64,000 nucleotides of DNA from assembly GCA_012103505.1 (NCBI GenBank), contig WLWP01000001.1:4526001-4590000 (forward strand), written 5' to 3'. The notes under the pieces were generated by a model. The model searched no databases. It was not told the DNA's origin and worked only from the letters and a program-made list of their open reading frames with translations. The DNA is from Pseudomonadales bacterium. Lineage in GTDB: Bacteria > Pseudomonadota > Gammaproteobacteria > Pseudomonadales > Azotimanducaceae. This document shows positions 57,402 through 64,000 of the stretch, piece by piece (position 1 is the stretch's first letter; each line of letters starts with the position of its first letter). The position numbers and the translations under genes were made by a program.

Positions 57402-58243
57402 GCGCGCTTGCTGCTTCAGAAGTTCGGGTAGAAAATCAAGATACAGTCATAGAGCGGTACGAGCTGAAATACGTCATCCCCTCGCGTTGGATTGAACCCA
57501 TTACCCAGTTCATCGCTCCCTATTGTCGCCTTGATGAACACAGCCGAGTGCAGGGCGATAACTTCTATCCTGTCAACAGTCTCTACTTCGATACGTTGAA
57601 CTATCGCTTTCTCAATCAGCGGCTTTGGGGTGCTGATCGACGTTTCAACATGCGCGTTCGTTCGTATGGTGACGGTCGCGAGGCACCGTATTTTGCGGAA
57701 CTGAAATTCAAAACCGCGACGTACGTGAAAAAGTTCAGGGCCGTGCTTGAGCTACAAGAGTGGCCAGGGTTTTTACACACTAGTGAGTTAGATCCGCTCG
57801 ACGAAGTTGAAACGCCGCGCCGGGTTTTCAAGCGTATGGCGCATGCTTATGCGATTGAGCCAAAAATATTCACCTGCTACCGACGACGGGCGTTCGTTTC
57901 GGAAGTTGATGACTATGCGCGCGTGACAATGGACATTGATATGCAATATCGACCGCAGACACCTTTGATCTGTGATGATCCATACAATTTGTCGCCTGAC
58001 AGAAACTGCATCAGCTATGACATTCAAAGCATCTATGGCGATGAGGCCCACTATCAGGCAAACGTCATCCTTGAGCTGAAGGCAACGAGCGGTTTTGTGC
58101 CGACCTGGATGATCGAGCTCATCCGCAGATTTGAGTTAAAGCAAGTGGGCTTCTCGAAGTATGTGAACAGCTCTCTGGTGGATAACCATGACAATGGTTG
58201 GCGCTACATGGATGTAAGTACCGAAGGGCTAGAGCCAGCTTAG
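57398..58243 (+). CDS. VTC-domain polyphosphate polymerase
   Basis: 281 residues from TTG 57398, overlapping the previous stop. VTC signatures: IERYELKYVIPSRWI, NFYPVNSLYFDT, RRFNMRVRSYGD, PYFAELKFKTATYVKKFRA and late NVILELKATSGFVPTWMI, giving the basic tunnel and the metal-binding Glu pair. Polymerises phosphate from ATP in the eukaryotic VTC complex; bacterial copies sit with DUF4956. Here a HlyD/TolC-like pair is in the same operon, which suggests polyphosphate or phospho-glycan export. Confidence 0.87.
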   Translation: MSALAASEVRVENQDTVIERYELKYVIPSRWIEPITQFIAPYCRLDEHSRVQGDNFYPVNSLYFDTLNYRFLNQRLWGADRRFNMRVRSYGDGREAPYFAELKFKTATYVKKFRAVLELQEWPGFLHTSELDPLDEVETPRRVFKRMAHAYAIEPKIFTCYRRRAFVSEVDDYARVTMDIDMQYRPQTPLICDDPYNLSPDRNCISYDIQSIYGDEAHYQANVILELKATSGFVPTWMIELIRRFELKQVGFSKYVNSSLVDNHDNGWRYMDVSTEGLEPA

Positions 58244-58314
58244 ATAGTAGCTACGGGCTGGGATATGGTGTCTCGTGTTACTCTTGCTTGCGGTTTAGAA
58301 GTTAGAGGCAACCT

Positions 58315-58638
58315 GTGGCACACACAGATGACATCATAGGTGGGTGGATAAGCAACGCAGAGAAGACTGGCGAGGTCAAAAAATTACCTGGCTACGGTAA
58401 ACCGCTCGATCTCGATGATGACTCGCACGTACCACGCAAGTATCGAATGGCGTACCGGGTGCTCAAGAATGCCAATATCACACCACCCGAAGTTGAGATG
58501 ATCAGAGAACTCGGTGAATTGCGCGAGCAACTTGCGCAACAAACGGACAAACGTACTCGCAGCGAGCTTTCTGCAAAAATTCGAGAAGCGAAACAGAAAC
58601 TCGATATTGCTCTGGATAAGTTCAAGTTCCGCCAGTAG
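58315..58638 (+). CDS. DUF1992 (DnaJ-C28-like) protein
   Basis: 107 residues, GTG start with AGAGG upstream. IIGGWISNAEKTGEVKKLPG, GKPLDLDDDSHVPRKYRMAY and VLKNANITPPEVEMIREL match DUF1992, the conserved domain of DNAJC28. A C-terminal coiled coil follows. Small cytoplasmic protein of unknown function, often found singly. The J domain itself is absent, as is usual in bacteria. Confidence 0.88.
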   Translation: MAHTDDIIGGWISNAEKTGEVKKLPGYGKPLDLDDDSHVPRKYRMAYRVLKNANITPPEVEMIRELGELREQLAQQTDKRTRSELSAKIREAKQKLDIALDKFKFRQ

Positions 58639-58697
58639 GTTATCTTTTTTACTTAGACATCCATTCGTGAACACGCAGTGTGTTTGGAGAAACAGAT

Positions 58698-59915
58698 ATG
58701 AATGAGGCTAACCTCACTCGCTTCGGGCCTATCGTCTTGGAGGGCGAACAAGGGACACCGTCGACCTACAAGTCTACCTTTAGGGCGCTAGAAGGCGCAG
58801 CGAAACTGATCCTTCGCGAAGACGGTATTGGTAGTGCGCAGATCAATATCAACGGAGTCAGTGTGGTCGAGCCGCGAGAGGCTAACGCAGATTCTGAGGT
58901 TGTGATCACGGTGGATCTTGAGCGGGAGAACAGTGTCGAGATCAGTGTCTCTGGCCGACTTAGCGTGCGCATTACACAGTCCGCGGAGGCCGATCTGGGT
59001 CTTTTGCGTCAGGGCTACTTTGGGCTCAACACCAGCGATCTCGAACGGCAACGCGCCTTTTATGAAACGTTAGGATTCATAGGTGAAATCTACCCGGCCG
59101 GACCCGAGACGAGCACGACGTTCGCGCAGGCGCTAGGCTTTCCGGACAACTATCTGATTCACGTCTCCCTCCATAGCCTGGAAAACCCGCCGACGCCGCC
59201 ATTTGTTGATACGGTGCAGTTCAGAGGAGAGTCTTATCGCGAAGAGCCACCCTATGCCAGGTTGAACCACATCGGTATGGCCTACTCGACCTACTCGACA
59301 CCCAGCCTCGATGGCGACTATGCCTACCTTAAGTCACAAGGTGTCGAATTTCTTTCCTCACCCGCCACAGCGCCTAACGGTGAACGGTTTGTGTTCTTGA
59401 AGGACCAGGATGGCGCCTTCTTGAAGTTGATCGAGACAGACGAAGGCGAGGTTTCGAGTCCTGGTCCAAATCTAGTACGACTTGTTAACACGAACATGAA
59501 CGTTGCTGATCTTGAAAGGTCTCGAGAGTTTTATCGGCTCCTAGGCTTTACGGAATCGGAGTCCAACTCCCAGACGGGTTCGGGAGAGTTTGCGGCAGCC
59601 CATGGGTTTGATGGCCCAATCGAATTTGAGGGCGTGGATGTCAGTCTTGGCGAGGGCACCGATGGCGCGACGATCCAATTGCGTCAGTGGCAAAACCCCT
59701 ACGACGCTGCCCCGTCCTATGCGCCTCCGGTCAACCACTTGGGTATCGATCGGATCAACTTCTATGTCGAAGACTTAACTGCGACGGTAAAAGCCATGAA
59801 TGAACTTGGTTTTGAGCAGCTCGGTCCTTTAGGGGGTGGTCGTGAGGTCAGTATCGTGTTCTTTTTTGACCCTGACGGCATCAAGGTGCAGTTTGCGGGT
59901 CCGCGGACAGATTAG
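58698..59915 (+). CDS. Protein with two VOC domains and an N-terminal beta domain
   Basis: 405 residues from ATG 58698 (GGAG upstream). Residues 1-95 form a beta-rich domain without VOC features (AKLILREDGIGSAQININGV). Two VOC domains follow: about 105-235 (GYFGLNTSDLERQRAFYETL, LNHIGMAYST, FLKDQDGAFLKLIE) and about 262-402 (NMNVADLERSREFYRLLGFT, NHLGIDRINFYVEDL, FFFDPDGIKVQFAG). A tandem VOC pair resembles extradiol dioxygenases or glyoxalases; metal ligands are only partly present. Substrate unknown. Confidence 0.78.
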   Translation: MNEANLTRFGPIVLEGEQGTPSTYKSTFRALEGAAKLILREDGIGSAQININGVSVVEPREANADSEVVITVDLERENSVEISVSGRLSVRITQSAEADLGLLRQGYFGLNTSDLERQRAFYETLGFIGEIYPAGPETSTTFAQALGFPDNYLIHVSLHSLENPPTPPFVDTVQFRGESYREEPPYARLNHIGMAYSTYSTPSLDGDYAYLKSQGVEFLSSPATAPNGERFVFLKDQDGAFLKLIETDEGEVSSPGPNLVRLVNTNMNVADLERSREFYRLLGFTESESNSQTGSGEFAAAHGFDGPIEFEGVDVSLGEGTDGATIQLRQWQNPYDAAPSYAPPVNHLGIDRINFYVEDLTATVKAMNELGFEQLGPLGGGREVSIVFFFDPDGIKVQFAGPRTD

Positions 59916-59968
59916 CAGTCGAGCAGATTTAGAATCGGCATTGTGATTGGACAAGCGAACAGTCACGC

Positions 59969-60334
59969 TCAGAGGACACTACGCCTTATTCGGTACATAT
60001 AAGCCAGACTCAGAGCCCAAGCAGAGCCCAGTACGACGAAGGGAACATAGCCGGGATTGAAGTCCACAGCCAAACCGAGTGAATGACTAATTTGTGGGTG
60101 TGCTTGGGTTATTTCGAACATCATGCTACCCGCCTGGTAGGTGCCCAGGATTGGCCAAATCGCAAACATTGTGTAAATCAGGGTCACGATCACAATGTAA
60201 ATTCGATCCAGGGTGGCCCCGACGAAATGGGCGAGCACCAAGTACGCGAAGAGGACAGTGACGAAATCCATGGTTGATCTTCCAGCTTCCGCGCTCAAAG
60301 AAATGAACAGGTCAGCCAGCTCGTACTCGGTCAT
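59969..60334 (-). CDS. Hypothetical membrane protein, 121 aa
   Basis: From ATG 60334 with GAGGAGATC 6 nt before it; the longer frame to 60424 shadows the next gene. About three helices: FVTVLFAYLVLAHFVGATLD, IVIVTLIYTMFAIWPILGTY and FVVLGSAWALSLAYMY. No recognised family or motif. It is divergent from the HAD gene by 88 nt. Confidence 0.6.
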   Translation of the reverse strand: MTEYELADLFISLSAEAGRSTMDFVTVLFAYLVLAHFVGATLDRIYIVIVTLIYTMFAIWPILGTYQAGSMMFEITQAHPQISHSLGLAVDFNPGYVPFVVLGSAWALSLAYMYRIRRSVL

Positions 60335-60422
60335 GAAGGATCTCCTCGGAACGGAATCGTGGCAGCAAGTATAAGAGCATGGAGGGGCATACCCAATTCT
60401 TAGCAGAGTGGTTTGTATTGGC

Positions 60423-61088
60423 ATGACGTTACTTATCTTCGATTGCGATGGCGTGTTGGTGGAAAGCGAGGCAATCCTAATAACCGCTGAGCTTGAGTTT
60501 CTGGGTCGGCATGGCGTCGTGTTTGAACGGTCCGATTACGTGCGCACCTATATGGGTATGGCACCGCGCGAATGGAAAGAACGGCTCAGTCGTTCTCTGT
60601 CTGCCAAACTTGGTAGGGAGGTTAGCGCAGAATTCTTTGACGAGCTCGATGACTTCACGACTGCTCGCCTTCAGGATCAACTGGTTTCAGTTGATGGGGC
60701 GAGATCGGTGATCGAGGGTTTCTCACATCAGCGGTGCGTAGCATCGTCTTCCTCGCCAGATGGTCTTGTTTGGAAGCTTAGCCATACACAATTGCTGGAC
60801 CTGTTTGACGAGAATTTGTTCTCGACCCACCTGGTGGAGAAAGGCAAGCCTGAGCCAGACCTTTTTCTGCATGCTGCACATACCATGGGCTTTGAGCCAG
60901 CTGAATGTATTGTGATAGAGGACAGTGTCAATGGCGTGGTCGCCGCAAAACGGGCAGGAATGAAGGCAATCGGATTCACCGCGGCCAGCCATTGCCTTGA
61001 AGGGCATGACATAACCTTGTCGAAGGGCGGTGCGGATATGGTCGCAGGCTCTTATCGAGAGCTAAAAGAAATTGTTGGGAATTTTTGA
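60423..61088 (+). CDS. HAD-superfamily hydrolase, beta-phosphoglucomutase-like
   Basis: 221 residues from ATG 60423. Motif I LLIFDCDGVLVESEAI (D-x-D), motif II VASSSSPDGLV, motif III KGKPEPDLFL, motif IV VIEDSVNGVVAAKRAG. Helical cap after motif I, as in the subclass IA phosphatases and phosphoglucomutases (GS-type). Probably dephosphorylates a sugar or glycolate phosphate. Divergent from the membrane gene. Confidence 0.9.
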   Translation: MTLLIFDCDGVLVESEAILITAELEFLGRHGVVFERSDYVRTYMGMAPREWKERLSRSLSAKLGREVSAEFFDELDDFTTARLQDQLVSVDGARSVIEGFSHQRCVASSSSPDGLVWKLSHTQLLDLFDENLFSTHLVEKGKPEPDLFLHAAHTMGFEPAECIVIEDSVNGVVAAKRAGMKAIGFTAASHCLEGHDITLSKGGADMVAGSYRELKEIVGNF

Positions 61089-61131
61089 AGTTTGCGCTGA
61101 ATTGCACCCGTAGCTAGCGGAGAAGAACAAG

Positions 61132-61527
61132 ATGATTAGTGGCAGCTGCTTATGCGGTGGCATCAAGTATGAGATCAATGGTGAAGTCGCGATGACTCGA
61201 ATTTGTCACTGTGTGAATTGCCGTAAGTTCTCAGGCACTGCGAATGCTGCATGGGGACTGGCGCAAGTTGCGGACTTTAGTCAGACGGCGAGCGACGCTG
61301 AAGTGGGTGAGTATGATGCTGGCTCTGGCAGTCTGCGCAAGTTCTGCATGTCCTGCGGATCGCCTTTGTGGTTTGAACCAAAGGATCTGCCTGCGTTTGT
61401 TGGTATTGCCTTAGGCTCGATAGATGATGGCAATCCTGCGCTGCCGGAGATGCATGTTTGGATGCGATCAAGTCCGGATTGGGAGGACATCTCGGATTCT
61501 TTGCCGCAGCACCTTACCCATCCTTGA
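61132..61527 (+). CDS. GFA family protein (CENP-V/GFA zinc fold)
   Basis: 131 residues. Zinc ligands: SGSCLCGGIKYEI, RICHCVNCRKFSGTANAA and KFCMSCGSPLWFE. Glutathione-dependent formaldehyde-activating enzyme fold; the exact reaction is unknown for most members. Short gene with AGAAGAAC before the ATG. No close partners. Confidence 0.88.
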   Translation: MISGSCLCGGIKYEINGEVAMTRICHCVNCRKFSGTANAAWGLAQVADFSQTASDAEVGEYDAGSGSLRKFCMSCGSPLWFEPKDLPAFVGIALGSIDDGNPALPEMHVWMRSSPDWEDISDSLPQHLTHP

Positions 61528-61604
61528 GCGTTATCGATAACTCCTTAGAATGCACGCTTAGAAACGGTCTGGCGTCAAACACCCATTAGGCGAGAGGATT
61601 AACT

Positions 61605-62006
61605 GTGTTGAACAAAATGCAGATTGGGATAGCGTTATTGCTTGGACTGGGCGGGCTAGCGAATGGCGTTTTTATGGCCGTAGCCCCTGAAGCCTGGTAC
61701 TGGGCCGTGCCTGGCGTGCCTGATCGAGGACCGTTTAACCAACACTTTGTGCGGGATATTGGCTTCATCTACATGCTGATCGGAATGGCTTTCACATATG
61801 GAGCGATTTACGCAAAGCATCGATTGGTGTTGTGGATGTTGCCGACCGCTTGGTTGGTTTGTCACGCTGTTTTCCATGTTTGGGAAGTTGTCGTCGGCAT
61901 CTGCGGACCTGAATCTTTGATAGAGGATTTCGGTGGCGTGACGTTCCCGGCACTCCTAAGCCTAGCTCTCCTTTATGGCAGCTATAGAGATCGGGCTCGT
62001 GACTAA
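61605..62006 (+). CDS. Hypothetical four-helix membrane protein
   Basis: 133 residues, GTG start with AGAGG upstream. Helices are MQIGIALLLGLGGLANGVFM, FVRDIGFIYMLIGMAFTYGA, LVLWMLPTAWLVCHAVFHV and VTFPALLSLALLYG. Resembles small uncharacterised proteins of the DUF4345/DoxX-like kind, but I cannot be sure. It overlaps the SCO gene by 8 or 32 nt depending on that gene's start. Confidence 0.62.
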   Translation: MLNKMQIGIALLLGLGGLANGVFMAVAPEAWYWAVPGVPDRGPFNQHFVRDIGFIYMLIGMAFTYGAIYAKHRLVLWMLPTAWLVCHAVFHVWEVVVGICGPESLIEDFGGVTFPALLSLALLYGSYRDRARD

Positions 62007-62613
62007 GCCCTTTATTGTTCTCCTGTTCCTTGGTCTGGGCATAGGGTTAGGTTTGAGCACGGCGTTCCTAGCTCCCGAACCCGATGCAGATCAAACGATC
62101 GAGTGGTTAGACAACCCTCGCTATTTGAGTCCGTTCACCCTCGAATCCGAAGCCGGGCAGTTCGATAACCAATCGTTAATGGGACAGTGGACGATTGTGA
62201 TTTTTGGTTTTTTAAATTGTCCTGATTTTTGCCCAACAAGTTTGTCGCAGCTGGCATCTATCGCAGATGGCTTAGTGGAAAAATCCGTCGACCAAGAGGT
62301 CCGCTATGTTTTTGTTTCCGTCGATCCCGAGCGGGACTCAGTGGTTGAGGTTCGTCAATATGTCAGTCACTTTGGGGAATCTATCCGAGGGGTGACGGGT
62401 ACTGCAGAGCAGCTAAGTCGATTTGCTGGGGATCTTGGCAGTCAGTACAGAGTAACAGCGGATGATGATGACTACACGGTAGCTCACTCCATCACTTTCT
62501 CGATCATTGATCCTAATGGGGAATTTCGCGGGCGTTTTTGGCCTGGCTTCAAACTTCGCAATCTCGTTGAAAATCTTACGGCCAAACTATTAGGGGACAG
62601 GGTCTCCACCTAG
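61975..62613 (+). CDS. SCO1/SenC family copper chaperone
   Basis: 212 residues from ATG 61975, or 204 from GTG 61999, which gives a cleaner membrane anchor (KPFIVLLFLGLGIGLGL). The periplasmic thioredoxin-like domain has GFLNCPDFCPTSLSQLASI with the CxxxC copper site, VFVSVDPERDSVVEV and the copper-ligand histidine in VAHSITFSIID. Delivers copper to cytochrome oxidase or acts as a thiol reductase. Follows and overlaps a membrane protein gene. Confidence 0.88.
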   Translation: MAAIEIGLVTKPFIVLLFLGLGIGLGLSTAFLAPEPDADQTIEWLDNPRYLSPFTLESEAGQFDNQSLMGQWTIVIFGFLNCPDFCPTSLSQLASIADGLVEKSVDQEVRYVFVSVDPERDSVVEVRQYVSHFGESIRGVTGTAEQLSRFAGDLGSQYRVTADDDDYTVAHSITFSIIDPNGEFRGRFWPGFKLRNLVENLTAKLLGDRVST

Positions 62614-62625
62614 ACCGCACACACA

Positions 62626-63219
62626 ATGTTGAAATCTCGAATAAGTACCATCGCCATCCTCGGACTGACCATCGCCGTTGCCCTCGTATTGATTATCGAC
62701 CGGGGTGGCTTGATTGCGTGGAGCGCTTTTGTCATAGGCGTTGTGTTGCTCGCAAAGAGTTGGTTTAAGCCCAGAAAGCTCGACTTGGTTCTCGCTGGCG
62801 GATTGGCGATCTTCTCACTATTGGCATGGCTTGGAAGCTTTTACTACGTCATCTCCACCTATGAATCAGGTGAGGTGATTGAACTCACGATCGATACGAA
62901 GAGCGGTCTTCATACAGCGCGACTTTGGGTGTTTGAGCATGGTGGGCCAGGACCTGTTATTTATTACGACGCGGAACCCGAGGCTGCAGAATCGTTATTA
63001 GCGGGTCGCTCCTTACAATTCACTCGGGACGGAGCTGTGAACACTCAAATACCCAATGCGAGACGAGTCGAAGCGATTCCAGAAGAGGAAGCTAGCGGGA
63101 TACTGGAAGCTATGGCAACCAAGTATGGGGATCGAATGATCGCGGCTGATGTTTATTACTTATTGGTCGGGCGGCCCAGGGATCGCGTTGCACTCGTTAT
63201 TCGGCTAGACGGAGTTTAA
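62626..63219 (+). CDS. Hypothetical protein with two N-terminal helices
   Basis: 197 residues. Membrane segments ISTIAILGLTIAVALVLIID plus ISWSAFVIGVV-type and LVLAGGLAIFSLLAWLGSFY, followed by a soluble alpha/beta domain (GEVIELTIDTKSGLHTARLW, then YDAEPEAAESLLAGRSLQF and YYLLVGRPRDRVALVIRL). The soluble part has a split-barrel look, but no family is recognised. It starts 12 nt after the SCO gene, so probably the same transcript. Confidence 0.6.
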   Translation: MLKSRISTIAILGLTIAVALVLIIDRGGLIAWSAFVIGVVLLAKSWFKPRKLDLVLAGGLAIFSLLAWLGSFYYVISTYESGEVIELTIDTKSGLHTARLWVFEHGGPGPVIYYDAEPEAAESLLAGRSLQFTRDGAVNTQIPNARRVEAIPEEEASGILEAMATKYGDRMIAADVYYLLVGRPRDRVALVIRLDGV

Positions 63220-63366
63220 GTGCGATCACCAGATGTTGAACGCGGGTTTTATATGGCTCGTTTTGATCCTGTACAGCACCATTTGCGCCTGTTTCACAGG
63301 TTCAAATAAAGGTGATAAGCTCAATTATCGGTTTATTTGGAGGACGGGCCACACCAGCCGACTTCG

Positions 63367-64000
63367 GTGGACGTTGAGTTAAGCGGTAGTTATCTTCTAC
63401 TAGCATCCTATGCGGTCATCGCATTGGGGTTCTCGTTCCTTTGTTCCATTGCCGAGGCTGTCCTCCTCAGTGTTACGCCCTCGTATGTCGCAGCGTTGGA
63501 AAAACGCACCGGCCGCTCCGGAGACTTACTCAAGAAGCTCAAAGCGAATATAGACCGACCCCTCGCCGCTATCCTTTCCCTAAACACAATTGCCCACACT
63601 GTTGGTGCCATTGGCGTGGGTGCCGAAGCTGCACTAATTTGGGGCGGTGCCGGAGTCGGAATAGCTTCCGGTGTGATGACGCTCTTGATCCTCATCGCTT
63701 CCGAAATCATCCCCAAAACGATTGGTGCGATGCATTGGCGGACCTTGGCGCCGACCATGGCTAAGATCTTGGTGGTACTCATGCGGGTGCTTGCCCCGAT
63801 GGTTTGGCTTTCCGAATACATCACTCGGGCAATTGGTGGTGATCGACGCACTGAGGTTGTCACACGAGAAGAAATCGCCGCGATGGCTGGGTTGAGCTCC
63901 GAGAGTGGTGAGATGCCTGATGATGAAACTCGGGTCGTTGAGAACATGATGGCGTTAGAATCTAAAACCGCGCACGACATCATGACACCTCGTACGGTGG
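63367..64000 (+). CDS. CNNM-domain (CorC/HlyC-type) membrane protein, truncated by window end
   Basis: At least 211 residues, likely start GTG 63367; a TTG at 63337 is also in frame. The CNNM (DUF21) transmembrane domain contains LGFSFLCSIAEAVLLSVTP, LAAILSLNTIAHTVGAIGVG and ILIASEIIPKTIGAMHW. The linker REEIAAMAGLSSESGEM follows, and the window ends where a CBS pair would begin (VENMMALESKTAHDIMTPRT). Likely Mg2+/Co2+ efflux or related. The 147 nt before it hold no gene. Confidence 0.85.
   Translation, partial: MDVELSGSYLLLASYAVIALGFSFLCSIAEAVLLSVTPSYVAALEKRTGRSGDLLKKLKANIDRPLAAILSLNTIAHTVGAIGVGAEAALIWGGAGVGIASGVMTLLILIASEIIPKTIGAMHWRTLAPTMAKILVVLMRVLAPMVWLSEYITRAIGGDRRTEVVTREEIAAMAGLSSESGEMPDDETRVVENMMALESKTAHDIMTPRTV

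Noticed and set aside
63408..63983. 191-residue minus-strand frame at the right end
   Set aside because: Antisense to the CNNM gene, Ser/Ala/Thr-rich and without motifs, as expected for a shadow.
1..64000. tRNA, rRNA, tmRNA, CRISPR, IS or phage genes
   Set aside because: I found no cloverleaf, rRNA segment, repeat-spacer array, transposase or integrase. Short RNAs could still be missed by eye.

Overview
The window looks like chromosomal DNA of a free-living, probably marine, gammaproteobacterium of moderate GC. PBP1B lies next to a TPR lipoprotein like the LpoP activator, and YkgJ-, YecR-, YidD-, GlcDEF- and PEP-CTERM-type genes are all typical of that class. I see no rRNA, tRNA, CRISPR, insertion sequence or phage gene. 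Seventy-odd genes are packed tightly on both strands, often with 1-8 nt start/stop overlaps.

Layout. 1-6.3 kb: tail of a nitronate monooxygenase, a SIMPL protein, RidA, an outer-membrane barrel with a structured leader, and the glycolate oxidase operon glcDEF. 6.3-17.4 kb: cell-envelope and redox housekeeping, with an lpoP-like/DUF4177/yidD/TM2 operon, a YecR-like lipoprotein, mrcB, DUF4126, a DsbA-like protein, a glutaredoxin, a class C serine hydrolase, a methyltransferase, a variant histidine phosphatase and a membrane protein fused to a nuclease-like domain. 17.5-39.5 kb: a catabolic and secondary-metabolism stretch with five luciferase-like (LLM, F420-type) oxidoreductases and one DDN-like F420 protein. 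It also carries two phytanoyl-CoA dioxygenases, enoyl-CoA hydratase, an acyl-CoA-dehydrogenase-associated phosphotransferase, a FATP-type acyl-CoA synthetase broken by a frameshift, a sodium:solute symporter and an ECF41-like sigma factor. Together these suggest use of unusual lipids or branched or alicyclic acids. 39.5-45 kb: an alpha-solenoid membrane protein, DUF2855, then a mer-like metal cassette (MerR, a stand-alone EF-Ts TS-N domain, a Cys-rich periplasmic protein, a MerP-like protein, an outer-membrane barrel and a MerT-like protein) with a textbook MerR promoter but no reductase. 45-53.4 kb: ArsR/AHSA1/DUF4287, MarR, nitronate monooxygenase, a molybdopterin oxidoreductase, GST and a P-loop kinase. 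53.5-58.2 kb: a PEP-CTERM protein, then DUF4956, HlyD, TolC-like and VTC polyphosphate polymerase genes in a coupled operon. 58.3-64 kb: DUF1992, double VOC, HAD, GFA, SCO and the start of a CNNM transporter.

Frameshifts and indels. At least three genes (acyl-CoA synthetase, MerR, DUF4956) are each restored by one base, and a PhyH/HEAT pair looks like the two ends of one gene after an internal deletion. These may be real decay or sequence errors in an uncultured genome. The two regions I would follow up first are the mer-like cassette (42.4-44.8 kb) and the VTC/DUF4956/HlyD/TolC operon (53.5-58.2 kb).
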